The translations under genes were made by a program, and so were the position numbers. A stretch of 64,000 nucleotides of DNA from Oscillospiraceae bacterium (GTDB lineage: Bacteria; Bacillota; Clostridia; Oscillospirales; CAG-272): positions 1-64,000 of the forward strand of contig SVST01000006.1 in the NCBI GenBank assembly GCA_015064155.1, read 5' to 3'. Position 1 is the first letter of the stretch; each line of letters opens with the position of its first letter. This document shows, one piece after another, positions 55,806-64,000 of the stretch. The notes beneath the pieces were generated by a model. It was not told where the DNA came from and ran no database searches. It saw only the letters and a program-made list of their open reading frames with translations.

Positions 55806-57101
55806 ATGAACAAACCGCAAATTCTGCGCTGCTGCGCACGTGAAATTTTAGACTCCAGAGGAAATCCGACCATTGAAGCCACCGTTTTTCTCTCCGACGG
55901 CTCGGTCGGTGTGGCAAGCGTCCCCTCGGGGGCGTCAACAGGGATATACGAAGCCCACGAGCTGCGCGACCAAAACCGCCAGCGATACGGAGGTCGCGGA
56001 GTTCAGGAAGCCGCGGTGCAGGTTGCCAAGGTGATCTCCCCTGCGCTTTCGGGGGCTTATGCCTCGGAGCAAACCGAAATTGACCGCATTCTGTGCGATC
56101 TGGACGCCACCGAAAACAAGAAAAATCTCGGTGCCAATACGTTGCTTGCCGTTTCTCTTGCCAATGCCAGATCGGCGGCAAATTACTATCACATGCCGCT
56201 TTACCGTTATCTCGGCGGTGCTTCTGCCGAGCGTCTGCCGGTTCCCATGATGAACATCCTCAACGGCGGCGCACATGCCTCCAACAACCTTGATATTCAG
56301 GAATTTATGATCGCTCCCGTGGGTGCCACCTCCTTTGCTGAGGCACTTCGAATGGGGGCGGAAATCTACCGCATGCTGGGAAAGCTGTTGCGAGCAAGGG
56401 GACTTTCGACGTCGGTCGGGGACGAGGGCGGTTATGCCCCCGATCTTACCGATGAAGAGGAGGCACTCGATTTGATCATGCGTGCCATTGAGGAAGCGGG
56501 CTACGACACGAGGCAAGTGAAGATTGCCCTGGATGTGGCAGCCGGAGAATGGTACAGCACCGAGGATCATACCTATCATCTTCCTAAGAAGGGCTTGGTC
56601 TTCTCTGACCGCGAATTGATCGCGCATTGGGACAAGCTGTCGCAAAAATATCCGATTTTCTCGATTGAGGACGGCTTGGATCAACGCGATTTTGAAGCCT
56701 GGAGCAGAATGACGCAAGCACTTGGTGATCGCATTCGGTTGGTAGGTGACGACCTGTTTGTCACCAATGAAAAGCGTCTTCGCGCAGGCATCAAGCAAGG
56801 AGCCGCGAACGCCGTTTTGATAAAGCCCAATCAAATCGGTACGCTTTCCGAGGTGCTTTCCGTGATTGAAACCGCAAAGGCTGCGGGATACACGGTGATT
56901 CCCTCCCACCGAAGCGGCGAAACCGAAGACACGACGCTTGCCGATCTTGCCGTTGCCGTCAATGCTCCGTTTATCAAATCGGGAGCCCCCTGCCGTTCCG
57001 AACGAACCGCAAAATACAACCGACTGTTAAGGATTGAAGCATCTCTCGGTGCAAATGCGCGCTATACCTGCACCGAGGCGGATAAGGAATACAAAAAATA
57101 G
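55806..57101 (+). CDS. eno: Enolase
   Basis: 431 residues from ATG at 55806, behind AAAGGA. AREILDSRGNPTIEATV, NGGAHASNNLDIQEFMIAP, the metal ligands in FSIEDGLDQRDFEAW and LVGDDLFVTN, the catalytic Lys in LIKPNQIGTLSE and SHRSGETEDTTLADL are all present. Glycolysis, 2-phosphoglycerate to phosphoenolpyruvate. Single gene, not in a gap operon. Confidence 0.98.
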   Translation: MNKPQILRCCAREILDSRGNPTIEATVFLSDGSVGVASVPSGASTGIYEAHELRDQNRQRYGGRGVQEAAVQVAKVISPALSGAYASEQTEIDRILCDLDATENKKNLGANTLLAVSLANARSAANYYHMPLYRYLGGASAERLPVPMMNILNGGAHASNNLDIQEFMIAPVGATSFAEALRMGAEIYRMLGKLLRARGLSTSVGDEGGYAPDLTDEEEALDLIMRAIEEAGYDTRQVKIALDVAAGEWYSTEDHTYHLPKKGLVFSDRELIAHWDKLSQKYPIFSIEDGLDQRDFEAWSRMTQALGDRIRLVGDDLFVTNEKRLRAGIKQGAANAVLIKPNQIGTLSEVLSVIETAKAAGYTVIPSHRSGETEDTTLADLAVAVNAPFIKSGAPCRSERTAKYNRLLRIEASLGANARYTCTEADKEYKK

Positions 57102-57110
57102 GAGAAAAAC

Positions 57111-57153
57111 AAAGAATAACCGTCCGCATCAACTGCACAGACGGTTATTCTTT
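57111..57153. terminator. Terminator between eno and radC
   Basis: AAAGAATAACCGTC and GACGGTTATTCTTT arms around a 15-base loop serve both converging genes. Confidence 0.88.
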
Positions 57154-57168
57154 ATTGTAGCCGTAGGA

Positions 57169-57969
57169 TTACTCTTCCACCTGACAGGATTGCGACAAGA
57201 ACGGTTCAAATCTGCACGCGTTCTCTTCCACGTCGTAAAAGGTTTCGTAAAATCCGCATTCCAAGCGTTTGGAGATGGGAGAGCATCGGAACATTCCGCA
57301 ATGCTGTCGCATAATGGGGAGATAATTCATTCCCGCAAAGATAAAATGCTCGACCAGCGTAATTCCCAAGGTATTCAGATGAGAATTGATCTGATCGGTA
57401 AATTGCAGATCCTCCTGCGACGGAATCGCAAGCCCATCGGGATGATTATGCGCCAGCAAGACGGCAGAAGCCTTTAAATTGAGTGACAGCTCGGTAATTT
57501 TTCGGAAGGAGGCTTGACTGCAGTTCACGTCCCCCTTTGCCAGCAAAACGCAGTCGATCAGATGCATACTGTTGTTGAAAAGCATCAGATAGACGTGCTC
57601 CTCACCGATGCCGAGAAATTTGGGCTGTAAATACTGCGCGATGGTACTCATACGGTCGTACATCTTTGTCGGCTTCAAATAAGACAGTTCGTATCGACGG
57701 AGAAGCTCGACCGCAAGTCGAATCAAAAGCGCACTGTTTTCTCCAACTCCGTTCACGCGGCAGAGCTCGTCGGGTGACGCATTCAAGACACCCTTGATAC
57801 CGCGAAACTCTTGCAGCAAGGCGTGCGCCGTTGGATTGGTATCCACACGGGGAATCGAATAAAACAGCAGCAATTCCAAAAGCTCGTGATCCGCCAAAGA
57901 GGACAGCTCCGCTTTCTTTGCCTTTTCCCGCATTCTGTGGCGATGATCCTTATGTATATTAGCGTCCAT
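57169..57969 (-). CDS. RadC-family JAB/MPN domain protein
   Basis: 266 residues from ATG at 57969 behind AAGGA. The N-terminal helix-hairpin-helix is LCRVNGVGENSALLI. The C-terminal MPN domain has LLAHNHPDGLAIPSQED (HxH, S and D of the JAMM motif) and VEHFIFAGMNYL. The old link to DNA repair is disputed. It lies 26 bases after the LexA-like regulator, so the two are cotranscribed. Confidence 0.9.
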   Translation of the reverse strand: MDANIHKDHRHRMREKAKKAELSSLADHELLELLLFYSIPRVDTNPTAHALLQEFRGIKGVLNASPDELCRVNGVGENSALLIRLAVELLRRYELSYLKPTKMYDRMSTIAQYLQPKFLGIGEEHVYLMLFNNSMHLIDCVLLAKGDVNCSQASFRKITELSLNLKASAVLLAHNHPDGLAIPSQEDLQFTDQINSHLNTLGITLVEHFIFAGMNYLPIMRQHCGMFRCSPISKRLECGFYETFYDVEENACRFEPFLSQSCQVEE

Positions 57970-57995
57970 GTTGCCTATTGTCCTTTTTCGCAATC

Positions 57996-58820
57996 TTATT
58001 TCCGCTTCAATCTGCCGATCACTCTACCCCTGCACTGCACGCTTGTGTACTCCTTGAGCAGGATCGGCGCATACGTGGGATTCAAGGAAATCAATCGGTC
58101 GCCGCCGTATACCTTAAAGTATACGTCACCGTCCAACGTGAAGATGCCAAGCTCTCCGCTTTCGATCGAATCGGTATTCTGCACCAGCAGCGTATCTCCG
58201 CTATGATACTTCGGCTCCATACTGTTTCCGCTGATCCGCAAAGCATAGTTCGCATCGGCGGTTTTTTCGTTGTTCGGAATCTTAATCGTTTCAGCAACCG
58301 CGTTGTCCAAATAGAAGCCGGTACCTGCAGAGGCAGGGATATCGTACAGCGGAATCGGACGCTTGCCCGTACGCGCGGTCGGTTCCCCCGCATAGCGGTT
58401 CACCGGCATCGGTGTGGGAAGAATCCTTGCAACCGATTGCTTTTCCCTATGGGCAGGAAGTGCCTCCTCCGACACCCCATCCGACAAGGAAGCCGTGCGT
58501 GCAACCTCCTTTTCCAGCACGGTATCGACCAGGCTTTTGCCCCACGAGTCCAGCGTTCGATAGTCTTCTATCAGCGCAATCTCATCCAGGGAAAGCGTAT
58601 AGTTATGGTCGTTTTCGGGAGTGCCGCTTACAATATATTCCAAGGAGCATCCCAATGCGCCGCACAGCGCGATCATACTGGAAAGCTTGGGAGAATCACT
58701 CATTCCCGCCAAAATTTTGGAAAGCGTTCCCAAGGGGATTCCCGAACGCTCGGCAAGCTGATCGTTGGTCAGCTTTTGTTCATTTTTTATTTTCTTAATT
58801 CGGTCCAAATAGGTTTCCAT
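57996..58820 (-). CDS. LexA/phage-repressor-like regulator with S24 peptidase domain
   Basis: 274 residues from ATG at 58820 behind GGGAGG. Residues about 5-60 form an XRE-type helix-turn-helix (NDQLAERSGIPLGTLSKIL). The C-terminal S24 domain has an Ala165-Gly166 cleavage site in PASAGTGF, the nucleophile Ser200 in GNSMEPKYHSGD and the general base Lys236 in DVYFKVYGG. This is a self-cleaving repressor, distinct from canonical LexA because of the XRE DNA-binding domain. Divergent to a small membrane protein gene. Its radC neighbour hints at stress or DNA damage. Confidence 0.9.
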   Translation of the reverse strand: METYLDRIKKIKNEQKLTNDQLAERSGIPLGTLSKILAGMSDSPKLSSMIALCGALGCSLEYIVSGTPENDHNYTLSLDEIALIEDYRTLDSWGKSLVDTVLEKEVARTASLSDGVSEEALPAHREKQSVARILPTPMPVNRYAGEPTARTGKRPIPLYDIPASAGTGFYLDNAVAETIKIPNNEKTADANYALRISGNSMEPKYHSGDTLLVQNTDSIESGELGIFTLDGDVYFKVYGGDRLISLNPTYAPILLKEYTSVQCRGRVIGRLKRK

Positions 58821-58849
58821 TTTCAACCTCCCGTTCCATTTACGGTCTT

Positions 58850-58878
58850 ATTATAGCACAGACTTCCCGTCTTGTAAA
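58850..58878 (-). promoter_or_regulatory. Promoter of the LexA-like regulator and radC
   Basis: TTTACA (58878-58873), 17 bases, TATAAT (58855-58850) on the minus strand. Confidence 0.75.
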
Positions 58879-58918
58879 GAGGTTTTTGAAAAATTTTTCT
58901 TTTTTTGGAAAAAATCTA

Positions 58919-58947
58919 TTGACAAACCGAAAAAAGTATGGTATACT
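58919..58947 (+). promoter_or_regulatory. Promoter of the small membrane protein gene
   Basis: TTGACA (58919-58924), 17 bases, TATACT (58942-58947). The two divergent promoters lie 40 bases apart, so the LexA-like repressor may act on both. Confidence 0.8.
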
Positions 58948-58989
58948 ACGCTTGCAAGAGTTCCAATTATGGTATTTTAGGAGGTCGTT

Positions 58990-59316
58990 ATGAACCGTTA
59001 TTTTGATAAAAACGAACAATTCAATTCCAATAGCAGAATTTTTGACGAATTTTACAGTGGTGCACAAAAGTCAAAAGAATTGAAAAGATCTGCCCCTTGC
59101 GACCTGCGCTCGCGTCTGGCGGACAAGCTTTCCGCGCTTGCCTGCTCCCGTATTTTGCGCGTTGCGAAGGCGGTTACCTTCTCGGTCGTACTGTTCTCCT
59201 TTTTGGGTGTCGTAGGTGCTATGGAGCACGGACGACTGGGAATCGGAAGCGGTCTTTTGATCTCGGCTGTTTTACTGGGGCTTGAGTATCTCTGCCTTTG
59301 CCGTCACGGCTCGTAA
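58990..59316 (+). CDS. Small membrane protein of unknown function
   Basis: 108 residues behind TAGGAGG. The first 60 residues are polar; two membrane helices follow (about 62-82, VTFSVVLFSFLGVVGA, and 86-104, GSGLLISAVLLGLEYLCL). No family was recognised. It overlaps the end of spoIIP on the other strand by 13 bases. A clear promoter and Shine-Dalgarno site support the gene. Confidence 0.7.
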   Translation: MNRYFDKNEQFNSNSRIFDEFYSGAQKSKELKRSAPCDLRSRLADKLSALACSRILRVAKAVTFSVVLFSFLGVVGAMEHGRLGIGSGLLISAVLLGLEYLCLCRHGS

Positions 59317-60374
59317 AGCAATTCGGCAAGCGTTTCCCCCACCAATACCGCGGCAAGCTTTGCCTCCTTGGGCGAGTTTGCCGCGGTTCCTATTTCTAAA
59401 TGAAGAGAATACGGTGCAAGCTCCTGATTCAACGAGGTGGGAGCAAGCTTTACGGGGCGGCAAACCGTAGCGCCGTCAGCGTCCAACCGCGCTCTCAGCT
59501 GTAACGCGAGCGCAAGGTTTTTCTCCCACCACTCGCTTGACGACTCGGTTGCGTCGGTCCCGACCACCGCCCTGATCTGTGCAACCTCCTCTTCCCCGTA
59601 ACACCCCTGCGAACGGATAACCGTGCCGTCGTCCTCGATGACAAGGTCGCGATGCAAATCGATCACGTAGCGGATGGTTGGATAAAGAGTGAGGTACCGA
59701 CGGATGCTTTCCGCGGCTCGTTGGTAGGAGCCTCCCACCCCCGATGCATCGTAAACCTCGCGGCAGTGAATCGCAACGATTCCAAAGCGGTTTAACGTTT
59801 CGCAGAGTGCCTCTCCGACAGCCAGCATATTTTGGGACTCGTCGTCACTTCGGGCAAGATCCCCGAGCTCTCCCTCTGCACGCGCGGCGTCGGACGAAAA
59901 ATAGCTCTCCGAGGTGTGCGTATGTAAAATCAGCACCAACGGGTCACTGCCCGCCACCGTACCGTCCGGCTTCATTGCAAGCAACGACTGTACGTCGGGA
60001 GAAAAGACGCTCTCGTTTTGTAAATAGGCAATTCCCAAGGACGAGCAGGAAAGATCCTCCGTGCGAATCGAAACGATTTCCTCTGCGGAACCGTTCCCCG
60101 GCGAATCCTTTTCCGGTGGAACCGCCGTGCCGTCGGGATTCTCGCTCGTTTGTATTTGCGAGGGGGTTCCGTCAATTCCCGCGTGCTCACCAAACCAATC
60201 TGCACCGCCCTTGCGGATCCATAGCGTTCCCGCGGCAAATAGTGCCGTCAAAAGCGAAATTCCAATCAAAAGAGTGGCAAACCCACTCTTTTTCCTTTGA
60301 AATCCGCCTTCTATTTTGATTTTCTCTGACGTGCTGACGGGCAGAGATTCCAATGAACGGTCTTCCCTTTCCAA
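59304..60374 (-). CDS. spoIIP: Stage II sporulation protein P
   Basis: 356 residues from a TTG at 60374 that follows AAGGAGGGG. An N-terminal membrane anchor (residues about 34-53, FATLLIGISLLTALFAAG) is followed by a linker and then the amidase/endopeptidase domain: LILHTHTSESY (zinc His and Glu), YVIDLHRD and LHLEIGTAANSPKEA. SpoIIP cuts peptidoglycan during engulfment of the forespore with SpoIID. It follows gpr in the same direction, as in Bacillus. Confidence 0.93.
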   Translation of the reverse strand: MEREDRSLESLPVSTSEKIKIEGGFQRKKSGFATLLIGISLLTALFAAGTLWIRKGGADWFGEHAGIDGTPSQIQTSENPDGTAVPPEKDSPGNGSAEEIVSIRTEDLSCSSLGIAYLQNESVFSPDVQSLLAMKPDGTVAGSDPLVLILHTHTSESYFSSDAARAEGELGDLARSDDESQNMLAVGEALCETLNRFGIVAIHCREVYDASGVGGSYQRAAESIRRYLTLYPTIRYVIDLHRDLVIEDDGTVIRSQGCYGEEEVAQIRAVVGTDATESSSEWWEKNLALALQLRARLDADGATVCRPVKLAPTSLNQELAPYSLHLEIGTAANSPKEAKLAAVLVGETLAELLYEP

Positions 60375-60439
60375 AACAGCCCCTCCTTGATCGTTTGAAT
60401 GGTTTTGCCCTATTTTATGCGAAAATACCGCCTTTTATG

Positions 60440-61345
60440 CTACTCGCAAAGCTCATGCAACGCTTCGGAAAACGCATAGCAGAGAGCGCGTGACAGAATC
60501 CGCGACGCTGCTTTCGTCACAAGATCGCTTTCTTTCAGCGACACAAAAAAGCCGTCCTCGGCAGCCAACACCTCTTGCAGCAATCGGTCCTCTTCCTTTA
60601 ATCCAGCGCGGAAAAGCGCATCCAAAGCAAGACTCCCCGAATGCATCACCGTAGGAATGCCAATAGAAATCACGGGAACCCCCATGCTTTCCCGATTGAT
60701 TGCCGCGCGGTGATTCCCCACTCCCGAGCCCGGGCTGATGCCGGTGTCGCTGATCTGTACCGTTGCCGCCAACCGTTCGCGCTGACTTGCCGCCAATGCG
60801 TCGACGACCACCAAAACGTCGGGCTTTACCAGCTCCACGGCAACGCGCAAAAGCTCTGCGGTTTCAATTCCCGTCTGTCCCAGCACGCCGGGAGCCAGGA
60901 TGGAAATCGACGCACATTCCAGCGTTCGGTACAGCTCCTGCTCCTCGTTGCGCAAGTGCCGCGTAGCCGTCAAGCGTTTCACCGTTTGCGGACCGATTGC
61001 ATCGGCGGTTAAGCTCTCATTTCCAAGTCCCACTGCCAAAACCGAAAATCGGGACGTGACCTCTTTTCCGGCAAGACGCGCCGAAAGCCCCTTTACCTCT
61101 CCCGCCAAAAGCCTCGTCAGGCAAAGCTCCGCGTCCTTCGACAGCCGAAAAAAGGGTGCCGAATGAAAAGTCACGTATTCACCGCACGGGCGACCTAACG
61201 CACTTGCCGCCGCTTCGGTAACCACCGACAATCGGTCGATTTTAACCGTTCCCACCTGCTCCGTCCGCAGCGTTGCCCCCTTGGGCAGCCGATCGGGCTC
61301 CTTGCAGGTTTCACATGCCAAATCGCTTCTTACGTAACAATTCAT
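60440..61345 (-). CDS. gpr: Germination protease (GPR)
   Basis: 301 residues. AVGLGNESLTADAIGPQTVKRL, LAPGVLGQTGIETAELL, VVDALAAS and SDTGISPGSGVGNHR are the conserved GPR blocks. It degrades small acid-soluble spore proteins in germination and needs activation from a zymogen. A few Cys residues near the N-terminus (CYVRSDLACETC) are extra. Together with spoIIP it shows a spore former. Confidence 0.95.
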   Translation of the reverse strand: MNCYVRSDLACETCKEPDRLPKGATLRTEQVGTVKIDRLSVVTEAAASALGRPCGEYVTFHSAPFFRLSKDAELCLTRLLAGEVKGLSARLAGKEVTSRFSVLAVGLGNESLTADAIGPQTVKRLTATRHLRNEEQELYRTLECASISILAPGVLGQTGIETAELLRVAVELVKPDVLVVVDALAASQRERLAATVQISDTGISPGSGVGNHRAAINRESMGVPVISIGIPTVMHSGSLALDALFRAGLKEEDRLLQEVLAAEDGFFVSLKESDLVTKAASRILSRALCYAFSEALHELCE

Positions 61346-61441
61346 TTATAAATTCCTCTCTTTCCGTACAAAAAGACACAATTCTGAACATATTTTGCTA
61401 AGAAAATTAACAAAATATACATCAAAAAAATCGGGAAGCTA

Positions 61442-61470
61442 TTGAAATCGGAAAGAAAATAGTTTATAAT
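61442..61470 (+). promoter_or_regulatory. Promoter of the solute-binding protein gene
   Basis: TTGAAA (61442-61447), 17 bases, TATAAT (61465-61470). Confidence 0.75.
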
Positions 61471-61538
61471 ATAGGAGTACATTGGACGCTTTTTGCGTCA
61501 AATTCCGATTTTCTACTAAGAGGAGGATTTTTCACACT

Positions 61539-64000
61539 ATGTCAAAACGGATGCTTGCACTTCTTTTGTGTGCCGTCATGCTCGTATCCAGCCTTGCCGG
61601 CTGTACGGCAAAGAAAGCCGACGCCAATGAAGATCCCGGTGCGTACATCACCATGTACTTAACCGACGATATCTTTGACTTCGACCCGGCGAATGCGTAC
61701 ACGAATACCGACACGCTCAACGTTGTCAGCTTGATGTTCGATACGTTGTTCAAGATCGATTCCAACGGAAAGGTCACGAAATCTCTGGTTAAGGACTATA
61801 AGTTCAAAACCGATAAGGAAACCAAGGAAACCACCCTTGAGTTGGTTCTGAAGGAAACGTATTGGAGCAACGGTACGCGCTTGCAGGCAGAGGACGTTGT
61901 CTTCGCTTGGAAGCGTCTGCTTTCCTCTTCCAACGATTACGCCGCAGCTTCGTTGCTGTATGACATCAAGAATGCCCGTGCCGCAAAGGAAGACGACAAT
62001 ATGTCGATCGACAACGTCGGTATTGAGGCAATCAAGATGAACACCCTGAAGATCACCTTTGAGGGTAACGTTGACAAGGATCAGTTCCTTTTGAACCTGA
62101 CCAGCGTTGCAACGGCTCCGCTTTTGGAAAGCTACGTAACCAAGAACGAGGACTGGGCAAAGAAGCCCTCCACGATGGTTACCAGCGGTCCTTTCAAGCT
62201 CGGTAAGATCTACTACAACAAGATGCTCAACGGAAAAACCGAGCGCAAAGAAGAGGACGCTTATGCCAAGGATTCTACCGGAAACTTCAAAGCACCCGAC
62301 GACAAAACCGGAAAATACTCGACCTACAGTCTTCGTGAGGTAACCTACTTCTATCTGGAGCGCAATCTGTATTACTTCCGTGATCAGGAGCGCGACAGCC
62401 TGAAGGCATCGGTTTCCGCTTACCGTATTCTCGTTGACTGCTCTAAGGATGCCGATGAGATTTTGAATGACTACATCAACGGTAAAATCTTCTACATGGG
62501 CAGCATCCCACTTTCGCTCAGAGATGAGGATTACGTAAAGAGCCATCAACAGGTTTCCAACGCACTTTCTACTTTCATTCTGTACATGAACCAAAACGCG
62601 TTCATTTCGGAAGGCACCTACGAATGTAAGGCTTGCGGTGCAACGGTCAAGCTTTGCGAGCTTGACGATGAGAAGTGTCCAAAATGTAAGGATAAAGAAA
62701 AGAAGTTTGTCTTCCATGAAATGAGTGTGGGGAAACCTCTCTTCTCGAATGCGGTCGTTCGTCAATATCTCTCCGCTGTTATTAACCGCGAAGCAATTGC
62801 AAACTCGGTCGTTTACGCAGAAGCCGCAACCGGCTTGGTTTCGCCCGGTGTATTTGAAAACGGAAAGATCTCCAAAAAGACCGATTTCCGCACGACCGGC
62901 TCTGCTCTGCTCTCTACCTCAGCTATGGATCCGACAGAAGCAAGAAACGTGCTTGTAGCGAACGGCATCGTTCCCGATAATTATCATTTCTCGATCAAGG
63001 TTGCCGAGGATGACGAGGTGAACGTAGCAATCGTTGAGCAGATTGCCGCAGCATGGTGTAAAATCGGCTTTGACGTTACCGTGAAAAAGGTACAGCCGAT
63101 CGTTAACAACGACTACCTCAAGGAAATCCAAACGGAACCCGATGATGTTTGTGACGACCGTTTGCTGGAAGCATTGCAGAGAAACAATTACGAGGTTCTC
63201 GCAACCGATTACCTCGCGTTCACCGCAGGTGCCGATTCGGTATTGATGAACTTTGCATCCTCTTTCTCGGGTATGGCTCTGGATATGGAAACCGGACGCT
63301 TGAAAACGCATACCACCGGTTACATGAGCGTTGAGTATAACACCCTGATGGAAGCAATCTACTATCTCCCCTACTACGCAAGTCTGCAGTCCTATGACAC
63401 CGACAGAAACCTGTACAGACGCGCATTCAATCAGCAGCCCTACGTAGAAGCAGGCTTGACGTACACCGAGAAAGCAATTCTCTACGTGTCCGACATCACC
63501 ACCTCTACTCGCGCAGAGACGCAAATTGACAGCACCACGCTGCAAAAGGTAGCAACCGCTACGACAGCCGCTGCGGCATTGGATGAGCTGTTCGTTTCCA
63601 TGAGAGAAGCGAATTTCGAGCTCTCTCGCGCATATTCCGTCATCGGCTCCGCATTCTTGAGTGAAGAGCGAGTAAACGCAGCACTTGCCGATGCAGAAGC
63701 CGCAAAAGATGCCGCTAAGGAAGCAATCATTAAGGCAAGCGAGGCTACGGTTGAAGCCAACAAGGCAGCAAACAAAGCCAACGAAGTAATTCAGGCTCAG
63801 GCTGCTGCCGCTAAGGAAACCATGAATGCAGCACTTGCAACCTTGGTTGAAAAGGCTGAGGCATTGGAAAATCTCTTCCGCACCATTCAGGAAGAAGTAA
63901 AGACGCTTGCGCAAAGACAAAAGGGCAATACCTTGTACGAGCTGATGGGACAAATTTACGCACAGAACGGAATTACCCCCACGACCGATTCCTCCAAGTG
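61539..64000 (+). CDS. Family 5 extracellular solute-binding lipoprotein with zinc-ribbon insertion (3' end missing)
   Basis: Open from the ATG at 61539 (behind GGAGG) to the edge, 820 codons, with no stop. The lipobox is SLAGC (Cys22). The peptide-binding SBP_bac_5 fold is shown by FDFDPANAY, LMFDTLF, NGTRLQAEDVVFAWKRLL, TSGPFKLG and VINREAIANSV. Unlike usual members it carries a small zinc-ribbon-like insertion, with Cys363, Cys366, Cys380 and Cys383. After the binding domain comes a membrane-distant Ala/Glu/Lys-rich coiled coil (about residues 690-800). Typical proteins of the family end near 540-600 residues, so it is much longer. It probably binds peptides or other solutes for an oligopeptide ABC importer whose genes may lie downstream. 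Confidence 0.85.
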   Translation, partial: MSKRMLALLLCAVMLVSSLAGCTAKKADANEDPGAYITMYLTDDIFDFDPANAYTNTDTLNVVSLMFDTLFKIDSNGKVTKSLVKDYKFKTDKETKETTLELVLKETYWSNGTRLQAEDVVFAWKRLLSSSNDYAAASLLYDIKNARAAKEDDNMSIDNVGIEAIKMNTLKITFEGNVDKDQFLLNLTSVATAPLLESYVTKNEDWAKKPSTMVTSGPFKLGKIYYNKMLNGKTERKEEDAYAKDSTGNFKAPDDKTGKYSTYSLREVTYFYLERNLYYFRDQERDSLKASVSAYRILVDCSKDADEILNDYINGKIFYMGSIPLSLRDEDYVKSHQQVSNALSTFILYMNQNAFISEGTYECKACGATVKLCELDDEKCPKCKDKEKKFVFHEMSVGKPLFSNAVVRQYLSAVINREAIANSVVYAEAATGLVSPGVFENGKISKKTDFRTTGSALLSTSAMDPTEARNVLVANGIVPDNYHFSIKVAEDDEVNVAIVEQIAAAWCKIGFDVTVKKVQPIVNNDYLKEIQTEPDDVCDDRLLEALQRNNYEVLATDYLAFTAGADSVLMNFASSFSGMALDMETGRLKTHTTGYMSVEYNTLMEAIYYLPYYASLQSYDTDRNLYRRAFNQQPYVEAGLTYTEKAILYVSDITTSTRAETQIDSTTLQKVATATTAAAALDELFVSMREANFELSRAYSVIGSAFLSEERVNAALADAEAAKDAAKEAIIKASEATVEANKAANKANEVIQAQAAAAKETMNAALATLVEKAEALENLFRTIQEEVKTLAQRQKGNTLYELMGQIYAQNGITPTTDSSK

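Overview
The window looks like a chromosomal segment of a spore-forming, low-to-mid GC Firmicute, most likely an uncultured gut-type Clostridia. Support comes from a gpr-spoIIP sporulation pair, a MecA adaptor, an orphan MsmK/UgpC-type sugar ABC ATPase, a lysine riboswitch, a ZTP riboswitch, SipW-type secretion and BspA-like leucine-rich-repeat lipoproteins. No family or genus can be assigned from the sequence alone. No tRNA, rRNA, CRISPR array, insertion sequence or prophage was seen.

Layout. 1-6.4 kb: the end of a sensor kinase, a response regulator with a SARP-like DNA-binding domain (apparent one-base frameshift at its start), then a four-gene SipW secretion locus: two proteins with SipW-type signal peptides, a signal peptidase fused to a polytopic membrane domain, and a DUF5305-like membrane protein. 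Its promoter carries two 7-bp direct repeats with the spacing expected of a SARP site. 6.5-11.5 kb: ychF, a repeat-rich intergenic stretch and a large BspA-like lipoprotein. 11.8-18.6 kb: a probable operon with a metallo-hydrolase, an alpha/beta hydrolase, gltX, glnS, an unknown protein and an SGNH hydrolase. 18.6-26.7 kb (minus strand): sugar ABC ATPase, tex, rsuA-type pseudouridine synthase, mscL, and a dapA-dapB-lysA operon behind a lysine riboswitch. 27-30.7 kb: a small membrane protein, a PHP hydrolase and a cytosolic GH20 hexosaminidase.

30.7-47.7 kb is dominated by purine synthesis. guaB stands alone. A ten-gene operon purE-purC-purF-purM-purN-purO-AICARFT-glyA-purD-purL is read from one strong promoter through a ZTP riboswitch. 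It uses separate AICAR transformylase and archaeal-type IMP cyclohydrolase proteins instead of fused PurH, and its PurF has lost the glutaminase nucleophile. Between guaB and this operon lies a second BspA-like lipoprotein. Its mRNA leader is predicted to hold a long hairpin followed by an intrinsic terminator, which is the best candidate here for an undescribed RNA regulator.

47.8-64 kb: a PHP phosphatase and a PlsC acyltransferase; an AraM-type glycerol-1-phosphate dehydrogenase with a NagD-type phosphatase; the bifunctional NAD(P)HX repair enzyme; mecA; a cysteine desulfurase with a DUF3343 sulfur/selenium-carrier-like protein; enolase; a LexA-like regulator with radC; a small membrane protein; gpr and spoIIP; and a truncated extracellular solute-binding lipoprotein with a zinc-ribbon insertion.

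Functions were assigned from motifs and memory of families. No database search was run. Promoters were read by eye as -35/-10 matches.
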